Source: an uncultured Prevotella sp.
GTDB lineage: Bacteria; Bacteroidota; Bacteroidia; Bacteroidales; Bacteroidaceae
NCBI GenBank assembly: GCA_900553155.1
Contig: USCM01000106.1
Span: forward strand, 1-6,863
Direction of reading: 5' to 3'
Length of the DNA: 6,863 bases
In this document: piece by piece, positions 1-6,328 of the stretch
How the letters are laid out: every line of letters starts with the position of its first letter
How positions within the stretch are numbered: the first letter of the stretch is position 1
Notes under the pieces: generated by a model
What the model was told of the DNA's origin: nothing
Seen by the model: only the letters and a program-made list of their open reading frames with translations
The model's database searches: none
Made by a program: the position numbers and the translations under genes

Positions 1-1
1 C

Positions 2-2548
2 AACAACCCTATATCTGGATTTCAGGAGTGCAACGTGCAGGTGTCGATAAAGACTGGTACTACCGACAAACGCCGTACCATTAAGTTTGCCACGTTCAAC
101 TCGATGACACTTGCCCAAAACGTAGCTAACGAGCTGAAGGTGGCATGTGCCGACAAGAACGACCCCGACGGAGAGGTGGAGAAGGTTACAAAACGCCACA
201 AGATACTTTGGGAAAAATCGGCATCTAACGGTATGTTCTCCGTCCACGCACTTTCAGGGTTTGGCGTTGTGATATTCGATGTGGTGAGCGGCCAAGCCAA
301 GGCTTTCGAAATAAAGCAAGGCAAGACCGACTACTTTGAGCAGATGGTTGCAGCACACCAAATTGCCGAGGTCGTTGTAGAAAAGAACTATGTGTTTCGT
401 GGTGTAAAGAACGAGCCTATGCCTACCCGCGACCATGGACCATATATCGTTGCACCAATTGAGGTGGAACTGCCTAAGGGCTGGGCCAACAGCGATATGC
501 GCCTTATTGTACAGCCTATAGCTGTTGAATGTCAGACCGAGGACACCGTAAACTACCTGCAGCCCTTTGTGTTTGAGGGCGACATGTTCCACAAACTGCA
601 GGACAAGCGCATGGCATACGACTATATGGCAAACGACTCGTTGGCAAGAGGATACAACAATCCGACGCCATGGACAACATTGCACAAGGACTCGTCGTTT
701 GTGTTCAAGACCAATGTTAAATACGTAAAGCCAGACCGCCGAAAAAAGTATAAGGTTCCTTATATATACACATTGGAAGACTACAACCATGTGGCAAACG
801 TCTATGAGAACCCAGGCAGCTGCCTTACATACGACCCGTTCAAATTCCTCGACTTCTCGGTGGCATCGGCAGAGATTCCGCTGACACCCGAGTTTAAGGA
901 GGACGCAAAGGCTATGTATGACGAACACCAGCAGGTGCTCGACCTCCGATTCTTGCAGGGCAAGGACATCCTTATTGACGACTCGCTCAATGAGAGCCAA
1001 AGGGAGACGCTTGTAAAAGACCTCAACTCGTATGGCGACAAGCTCGTGCAGATAGAGGTACAAGGCGGATCGTCGCCAGAGGGCAGCATCGAGCGCAACA
1101 CCATCCTTGCCAACCAGCGTGCCGACAGAGCCATAGACATGCTTCGCGGCAGAGTGTCGGGAGCCGTTAGACGTGTGCGCTTGGCTCCTAAGATATATAC
1201 ATGGGACGACGTGGTTGCCGCATTGCAGAAGATGGGCAACAGCGAGATAACCGAGACGGTGAGCAACACCGTAAAGAACAACAAACCCAACGAAGTGTAC
1301 GGCATATTGAAGAATCTGCCGTTCTTCGAACAGTATATCGTGCCTGTTCTGCAACGTCAGCGTATGATGACCTTCAAGTATCTCGTACAGCGAGTGCACG
1401 TTATGGATGCCGACGAGGCTAAAGCCGAATACTTCCGCAACAAGCAGCTGTATATGAGGGGCGAGAAGCACTTCTCAAACGGCGACTTCTACAACCTCTT
1501 TGCCACCATAACCGACAGCGCCGAGGTTGACGACATAACTCGCCTTGCATACAAGCATCTTACATCGCAGCCTGCTTGGCGACAGCTGCCTATTGCTCCA
1601 TACGTGGCAAACCGCATGGCTATAATCAACAACCGACGCGGAACGCCCGACCCCGAGATACTGCGTGCCTTCATAGACACCACCAAGTACATCAACTACG
1701 TTAAGGCCATTAGCGACTTCGACAAGAGTATAGTAAACCGCGAGCAGATTGTTACCAATCAAGCCATTTCCTTCTTCCTCGACCAGCAGCAAGACTCGGC
1801 ATGGTTCTACAAGGGCAGACTGATGGGCGACGTACGTACAAAGAACAAGGCGGATGTGGACAAGCTTAACAAGCTGTTCACCTTCATCTTCTACTACGAG
1901 ACCTACTTAAGCGGCGGAGCGCTTCCCGAAAGCGTAACTCAGGAGACTATGCAAAGAGCCGAAAGCTATGTTAGAAACTCGAACGTAGACAACAGCGCCG
2001 TTATCAACACCGAGCTTCACAAAAAGCTTAAGAAGAAACGTGCGGACGTGGAACCTTTGGTGGACAATATGGCGGACGACAATCCAAGGAAATGGTACCT
2101 TAAAGGTATACTGTGGTGCGACGAGGCAGGAAAGGAACCGGCTGTACCCAACGCTACCGACGGATTCAGAGAACTGACGTCGGCAGAAGAGATGGACCTG
2201 TCGAGAACCGACCCCGAGAAGTATCAACAGTATCTGGACGAGCTTGACAAGTATCTGGCAGAGAAAAGCAAGCGAGCCAAAGAGCCTAATGTAGACAATG
2301 TGCCCTACTTCCTTGCCTTCTTCCAGCATTGCTTCGACCTCGACCCAAAGCTCAAGAAATACTATTTCAACGAGGGCAACGTAGGCGAGAAGGTGCGCAA
2401 GAAGTACCCCTACCGCAAGAAGGATATAGAGAGATATCGACTGAAGTTCAACATCATAAAGGCTTACTACGACCGCGAGAAGGCGCAGACAAAGCCTGCA
2501 ACAAATAATGACAGCGAACAGAATACAGACAAAACGACTATAGAATGA
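2..2548 (+). CDS. OmpA-like domain protein with long helical C-terminal half (5' end outside window)
   Basis: The reading frame is open from the left edge, with no ATG between position 2 and the GTG at 35, so the start lies upstream. Residues here are counted from the codon at position 2 (848 visible). Residues 1-110 look beta-rich and could be a carboxypeptidase-regulatory-like sandwich (weak). Residues 130-300 are beta-rich and unrecognised. Residues 312-408 form an OmpA-like domain: 'LRFLQGKDILID', then a helix, then 'GGSSPEGS' and 'NTILANQRADRAIDML'. This matches the family pattern GHTDxxGSxxxNxxLSxxRA, but the ligand-binding Asp is Ser357 while the Arg (R373) is kept. Residues 410-848 are predicted helical and partly TPR-like, including 'YFLAFFQHCFDLDPKLKKYY', and end in a polar tail. 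OmpA-like domains of this family usually act in the periplasm on peptidoglycan. The signal peptide or lipobox cannot be seen. The stop codon overlaps the next start (ATGA), so the barrel gene is its likely partner. The CDS is certain, the domain call is good and the precise role is unknown. Confidence 0.9.
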   Translation, partial: NNPISGFQECNVQVSIKTGTTDKRRTIKFATFNSMTLAQNVANELKVACADKNDPDGEVEKVTKRHKILWEKSASNGMFSVHALSGFGVVIFDVVSGQAKAFEIKQGKTDYFEQMVAAHQIAEVVVEKNYVFRGVKNEPMPTRDHGPYIVAPIEVELPKGWANSDMRLIVQPIAVECQTEDTVNYLQPFVFEGDMFHKLQDKRMAYDYMANDSLARGYNNPTPWTTLHKDSSFVFKTNVKYVKPDRRKKYKVPYIYTLEDYNHVANVYENPGSCLTYDPFKFLDFSVASAEIPLTPEFKEDAKAMYDEHQQVLDLRFLQGKDILIDDSLNESQRETLVKDLNSYGDKLVQIEVQGGSSPEGSIERNTILANQRADRAIDMLRGRVSGAVRRVRLAPKIYTWDDVVAALQKMGNSEITETVSNTVKNNKPNEVYGILKNLPFFEQYIVPVLQRQRMMTFKYLVQRVHVMDADEAKAEYFRNKQLYMRGEKHFSNGDFYNLFATITDSAEVDDITRLAYKHLTSQPAWRQLPIAPYVANRMAIINNRRGTPDPEILRAFIDTTKYINYVKAISDFDKSIVNREQIVTNQAISFFLDQQQDSAWFYKGRLMGDVRTKNKADVDKLNKLFTFIFYYETYLSGGALPESVTQETMQRAESYVRNSNVDNSAVINTELHKKLKKKRADVEPLVDNMADDNPRKWYLKGILWCDEAGKEPAVPNATDGFRELTSAEEMDLSRTDPEKYQQYLDELDKYLAEKSKRAKEPNVDNVPYFLAFFQHCFDLDPKLKKYYFNEGNVGEKVRKKYPYRKKDIERYRLKFNIIKAYYDREKAQTKPATNNDSEQNTDKTTIE
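935..1225 (+). other. OmpA-like domain within the first CDS
   Basis: This is the only clearly recognisable domain of the first protein (residues about 312-408, counted from position 2). The signature block is encoded at 1064-1123: Gly-Gly-Ser-Ser-Pro-Glu-Gly-Ser, then Asn366, Leu369, Ala370, Arg373 and Ala374. In canonical OmpA/Pal domains an Asp four residues before the Gly-Ser pair and an Arg in the RA dipeptide bind diaminopimelate. Here the Arg is present and the Asp position is Ser. The 'SPEGS' form is, from memory, common in Bacteroidales OmpA-like proteins. The fold is therefore probably kept, while the ligand or its affinity may differ. Confidence 0.75.
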
Positions 2549-4584
2549 GCAACAACCTACCTTTATATACAGCCTTGCTGGGGCTCACTATGACATTGCC
2601 TCATAGTGAAGCCTCAGCCAAGGCCATACCGGCACACCCGACATACGGCATTGCCGCACCCGACACCATCAACTACGACGACATGGAGGATGGCGTGGCA
2701 GACAGCTTGCCTAAGTCGAGACACAACACAGCCAAGGAGTTTAATGCCCTTAAATACATTCTCGAAGACCGATACCGCAACTACGGCGACCGCTTCACCA
2801 AGCGTTGGAACGACCACCTGTTTGCCGAGTTTGGTGCCGGTGTGCAGCAAGACATCAAGGGATTGGGCGAAGGTCTGTCGCCTTTAACATCTGCCCACTT
2901 AAGCATAGGCAAGCAGTTCAACCGTCTGCATACGGCACGACTCAACTTCGGGTTGGGTTACGGCTACTACGAGAACAGCAAGTACAACTACTATCAGACG
3001 GCAGCATCTGCCGACTGGCTCTTCAGCTTCTCGTCATACATCGACGGCTACAAGCCCTCCCGACTGCTTGACGTTTCGTCCGTGATAGGTGCCGGCATTA
3101 GATACAACCTAACGTCGGGCAACTTTGCCACACGACGCCGATACGAGATACATGGCGGTATGCAGTTTAAGTTCTTCACCGGACCGCAAGGCTATCTTGC
3201 CATCGAGCCTTACATGGGCGTTACGTCAAAGAGCCTTGAGAACAAGTTTGGCGGATTCTATGGTGTCAACGTCAGCGCCATATACTACCTCAACAACAAC
3301 CTCTCTATCGAAGAGCGTATGAGGTATATGAAGAACCGCCCTGCCGTAGTAGACAGCGTGCTTAGACCTTCGCCGTGGCGCACACCTTGGTTTGCCGAGG
3401 TTGCTGGCGGACTGACTATGTTCCATGGCTCCGGCAACAGCAATGCCACAAAGATAGGACACGCCACCGCACTGTCGTTTGGTAAGTGGTTCTCGCCGGT
3501 TGCGGGTCTGCGTCTTAGCGGAACCCTCAGCACATCTACCTGGAACAAGGAGCCTGTTGAGGGCATAAGCCAGAAGGTAAACCGCCACAACACCAATGCC
3601 GACGCACGTGCCGAGATACTTATCAACCCATTGGGATTTGCCCAAAACTACAATTGGGACCGCCCCTATGGCGCCTACCTTACCTTGGGAGGCGGCATTG
3701 GATGGCTTATGAAGAGCCAGGAAAGGTCGCTGCACACCATCAGCACCTTCTATACTGGAGGCGTACACCTGTGGTATCGTCTTACCGACGACCTGCAGTT
3801 CTTCGTCGAGCCACGCTATACCAACTACAACTACAAGATACCGTATAGCAACGCCAACCGCAACGCACGCTTCACCGACGATGTATACACCCTCAACATC
3901 GGTCTTACGGCATACACCCGTGGCTTAAGCTACCGACACAAGGCACCCCAATACGAGGCGCCTGCGCTGCCAATGAGCTTCGGTGTGGGAGGCGGCACGA
4001 GCCTCTTCTTCACCCACAACGCATACGATGGAGCGAAGACCAACTACAACTTCGGTGCCTGGGCAGAATATCACATCACACGAATACATGGTGTTCGACT
4101 TGGTTTCGAGTATATGTGCCTCAACAGCCGAGAGCCAATTATCTACTCGCTTAAGGCTGACGACGGCACAACATACCGGTCGGGAGCTATGGTAGACTAT
4201 AGCCATACACGCGGATTCCTGTCGCTCGACTATCACATGAACGTCACCAACTTCTTCTCTGGCTACCAGGGCAGACGTATGTTTGAGGGCGAGATGTTTG
4301 TCGGACCAACCATCATGTTTGCCATGTCGAGCAAGTCGAAGCTATCCTCTACCCCACCAAGCGACATCGCCAACCGCATACACCTTAGCGACAAGTACTA
4401 CGACAAGCCGCTGATGGGTGCCAACGGAGGTATAAAGCTTAAGTTCAACATGATGCCACACTTGGCTCTAACGCTCACACCTCAGGTGCATGTGTTGCGT
4501 TACGACCCACAACTCAACGGACTGCATATACTTAAATTCCGTATGTTCGAGACTCTCGACTTTGGTGTGCAGTACGACTTGTAA
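2545..4584 (+). CDS. Outer-membrane beta-barrel protein with three tandem eight-strand units
   Basis: The 679-residue product starts at the ATG that overlaps the upstream TGA. No ATG, GTG or TTG lies in frame between this ATG and the in-frame stop at 2509-2511. Residues 1-25 look like a signal peptide: a hydrophobic stretch over residues 5-18, then 'SEASA' with likely cleavage before Lys26. The n-region lacks Lys and Arg, which is unusual. Residues 26-92 are a polar, probably periplasmic segment. From residue 93 on, alternating hydrophobic and aromatic beta strands fill the protein and end in 'ETLDFGVQYDL'. The strands fall into three equivalent blocks (about 93-250, 283-460 and 477-679), joined by linkers rich in Pro and charged residues. 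This fits an outer-membrane channel or structural barrel. It could be three small OmpA-type barrels or one large barrel. The ATGA overlap implies translational coupling to the OmpA-like protein. I do not recognise a named family member, and substrate and function are unknown. Confidence 0.9.
   Translation: MSNNLPLYTALLGLTMTLPHSEASAKAIPAHPTYGIAAPDTINYDDMEDGVADSLPKSRHNTAKEFNALKYILEDRYRNYGDRFTKRWNDHLFAEFGAGVQQDIKGLGEGLSPLTSAHLSIGKQFNRLHTARLNFGLGYGYYENSKYNYYQTAASADWLFSFSSYIDGYKPSRLLDVSSVIGAGIRYNLTSGNFATRRRYEIHGGMQFKFFTGPQGYLAIEPYMGVTSKSLENKFGGFYGVNVSAIYYLNNNLSIEERMRYMKNRPAVVDSVLRPSPWRTPWFAEVAGGLTMFHGSGNSNATKIGHATALSFGKWFSPVAGLRLSGTLSTSTWNKEPVEGISQKVNRHNTNADARAEILINPLGFAQNYNWDRPYGAYLTLGGGIGWLMKSQERSLHTISTFYTGGVHLWYRLTDDLQFFVEPRYTNYNYKIPYSNANRNARFTDDVYTLNIGLTAYTRGLSYRHKAPQYEAPALPMSFGVGGGTSLFFTHNAYDGAKTNYNFGAWAEYHITRIHGVRLGFEYMCLNSREPIIYSLKADDGTTYRSGAMVDYSHTRGFLSLDYHMNVTNFFSGYQGRRMFEGEMFVGPTIMFAMSSKSKLSSTPPSDIANRIHLSDKYYDKPLMGANGGIKLKFNMMPHLALTLTPQVHVLRYDPQLNGLHILKFRMFETLDFGVQYDL
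2821..4581 (+). other. Threefold internal protein repeat in the beta-barrel gene
   Basis: Three blocks can be aligned by eye, strand by strand. Strand 1: FAEFGAGV / FAEVAGGL / FGVGGGTSL. Strand 2: HLSIGKQFN / ALSFGKWFS / FGAWAEYHI. Strand 3: HTARLNFGLGYG / AGLRLSGTLST / HGVRLGFEYMC. Strand 4: ADWLFSFSS / ARAEILINP / GFLSLDYHM. Strand 5: VSSVIGAGIRY / YLTLGGGIGW / EMFVGPTIMF. Strand 6: HGGMQFKF / TGGVHLWY / NGGIKLKF. Strand 7: YLAIEPYMGV / QFFVEPRYTN / ALTLTPQVHV. Strand 8: YGVNVSAIYYL / YTLNIGLTAY / ETLDFGVQY. The blocks are encoded at about 2821-3291, 3391-3930 and 3973-4581. Eight strands per block matches the OmpA-type small barrel. The repeats are diverged and I see no matching repeat in the DNA, so the duplications would be old. 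Confidence 0.7.
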
Positions 4585-4633
4585 CGACGCTTTAGCCCCT
4601 CAAGAGTGGTATACAACTTTAAAACACAGTATT

Positions 4634-6208
4634 ATGATACATTTCAAGAATATACTATTGGCAACAGCTCTTCTTGCTGCTGTGCTGCCAGCATCGGCAC
4701 AGAAGCACAGCATAAGCAGCCTAACCGACACCAAGGCCACCGTAAAGGCTATGGAGACCATCATCGCCAAGAACGACGGACACTACGTAGAGCCAATCAT
4801 TGCCGAGATATGCGCCAAGAAGAAGAACAATCCGGAGTTGTGTGTGGGCGCAGCCGACGCCTTCTGGTACAAGACGGGTATACGCGACTCTACCAATGCC
4901 TTTAAGTACATCAAGAAAGCAATAGCCGCCAACAAGAACTATGTGCCGGCTTACATCCTTACCGCCGAGATTTGGAACGACTGCCAAGACACGCTCAAGG
5001 CTATAGAATGGTACAACAAGGCTATACAAGCCGACACCCTGTATGCCAAGACATACAGAGCGTTGGCTAAGATGAGGGAGAAAAGCGGCAATTACGACGA
5101 GGCATACCGCATCTACAAAAGAGCTAAGGCTGCCATACCTACATTCCCTGCCAATCTGGAGATTGCACGTATGTACTACAAAACGGATACCTACTCGGGA
5201 TACAACAAGGCTATCGAGCACTTCAAGATAGCCGAGGTAGACTCTATGGAGGCATACGACTATAACAGCTATGCCACCCTTTACAAGCTTGTGGCAGAAC
5301 AAGTCCAGGATCGTGGAGCCAAAGTAGCCAACTACCTCAAGATGCTCGAGATAAGCGAGGAGGGCATCCAACGCTTTCCTAAGGACTTCTACGTATTGGA
5401 GGTTGGCTTGGTGGCTGCCGTACAGATACACAATATGCTTGGACAAAGCGAAGCCGAAAAGAAGCGCGAGTATGCCGAGAAAGCAGAGAATTATGGCGAA
5501 AGAGCCATTGCAGAAGGCGACACCTTGGTTAATGATGTAATCTATAAGTTCTACGGCTTCGCCCTCAAATACCGCCATAAGTACGACAAGGCGATAAAGG
5601 TGTTTGAGCGTGTGCTTAACAGCGACAAGGCTGAAGAGGCAAACAAGGACATCGCAATGAAACAGATTGCAGACTCATACAAGGAACTTGGCGAATATGA
5701 CAAGGCTGAAGAGTTGTTTATGAAGAACCTTGAGAAGAAAGAGAACAAGGGAACTATGGGCTTCAATGATTATCATAATATGGTAAAATTCTATAAAGAA
5801 CAAGCCGAAGAGCTAAACGGAAAGGATAAGATTGATGTTCTGTGGAAAGCCGATGCTATGTATAGCAGGAGTGCAGAAAAAGACTTGCAAAATGCAGGAT
5901 ATGCATACTATTATCAGATTTCCTTAAGACACGAAATAGACCAATATACTAATGGAGAAGACAATACACGTGGCCTCGCTTTAGAGCCTGCACGCAAACT
6001 GTATGCCTTGATGCTTACAAAGGGAACGCTTGAAGGTGCCAATAAAAGTTTTATGGTAAAAGCGTGCCACTATTTAGGTGTATACTATCTTCTCACAAAG
6101 AAGTCGCCTAAAGAAGCAAAGCAGTATTGGGTAAAAATGTACGAGACTGATCCAACCAACGAAACCGCTATACAGGTGCTTACCAAACAATACAAAATGA
6201 AGCTATAG
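4634..6208 (+). CDS. Secreted tetratricopeptide-repeat (TPR) protein
   Basis: The ATG at 4634 gives a 524-residue protein with a textbook signal peptide: Lys5 in the n-region, a hydrophobic core, and 'LPASA' with cleavage before Gln23. There is no lipobox Cys, so a soluble periplasmic protein is most likely. The frame is also open to an ATG at 4490, but that start lies inside the barrel gene and would bury the signal peptide. TPR-like helix pairs are visible at about residues 70-101, 104-137, 138-170, 301-333, 338-370 and 473-507. The best are 'YRALAKMREKSGNYDEAY' and 'QIADSYKELGEYDKAEELF'. Residues 205-300 are helical with weaker repeats. TPR arrays are protein-binding scaffolds, so it probably bridges partners in the same envelope complex. 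It follows the barrel gene by 49 bp with no recognisable promoter or terminator between them, so the two are likely cotranscribed. From about position 5762 (residue 377) codon use becomes clearly AT-richer. Partners are unknown. Confidence 0.92.
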   Translation: MIHFKNILLATALLAAVLPASAQKHSISSLTDTKATVKAMETIIAKNDGHYVEPIIAEICAKKKNNPELCVGAADAFWYKTGIRDSTNAFKYIKKAIAANKNYVPAYILTAEIWNDCQDTLKAIEWYNKAIQADTLYAKTYRALAKMREKSGNYDEAYRIYKRAKAAIPTFPANLEIARMYYKTDTYSGYNKAIEHFKIAEVDSMEAYDYNSYATLYKLVAEQVQDRGAKVANYLKMLEISEEGIQRFPKDFYVLEVGLVAAVQIHNMLGQSEAEKKREYAEKAENYGERAIAEGDTLVNDVIYKFYGFALKYRHKYDKAIKVFERVLNSDKAEEANKDIAMKQIADSYKELGEYDKAEELFMKNLEKKENKGTMGFNDYHNMVKFYKEQAEELNGKDKIDVLWKADAMYSRSAEKDLQNAGYAYYYQISLRHEIDQYTNGEDNTRGLALEPARKLYALMLTKGTLEGANKSFMVKACHYLGVYYLLTKKSPKEAKQYWVKMYETDPTNETAIQVLTKQYKMKL

Positions 6209-6260
6209 CCTACCCCCAAAGCAGACCCATATCTGTAAAACTTTTGCATATTTTAAAAAT

Positions 6261-6295
6261 AAAAGAGAACTTTATACAATTAAAGTTCTCTTTTT
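6261..6295 (+). terminator. Intrinsic terminator after the TPR gene
   Basis: A perfect 14-bp inverted repeat pairs 6261-6274 with 6281-6294 around a 6-nt loop (TACAAT). The core arm is AGAGAACTTT. The 3' arm ends in a five-T run (6291-6295), giving the classical hairpin plus U-tract. The bases before the hairpin (6251-6264) are A/T-rich with A runs, so the same hairpin could also work for transcription on the other strand. It lies 52 bp after the TPR stop codon and probably ends the three-gene transcript. Confidence 0.88.
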
Positions 6296-6328
6296 ACGTT
6301 ATATATAGTAATAACGGAATACAATAGA

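Noticed and set aside
35..37. GTG as the start codon of the first gene
   Set aside because: The frame is open upstream to the window edge, the GTG is followed by a non-signal-like sequence, and the beta-rich region seems to begin earlier. The gene is simply cut by the window.
254..1471. 405-codon open frame on the minus strand
   Set aside because: It lies wholly inside the OmpA-like gene. Its translation is rich in His, Val, Leu and Cys with no domain pattern, as expected for the antisense of a gene with strong codon bias. The same applies to the minus-strand frames at 3226-3768, 4721-5578 and 6386-6703.
4490..4633. ATG at 4490 as the start of the TPR gene
   Set aside because: It lies inside the barrel gene and would add 48 residues with an unlikely Cys-rich composition before a clear signal peptide at 4634.
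4585..4633. Promoter or terminator between the barrel and TPR genes
   Set aside because: No inverted repeat with a T-run and no promoter pattern is visible. The gap is short and AT-rich near the start codon, as is normal before a Bacteroidota gene.
6239..6246. Near match to the Bacteroidota -7 box (AACTTTTG against TAnnTTTG)
   Set aside because: No TTTG lies at the right distance upstream, and a transcript starting here would run straight into the terminator hairpin.
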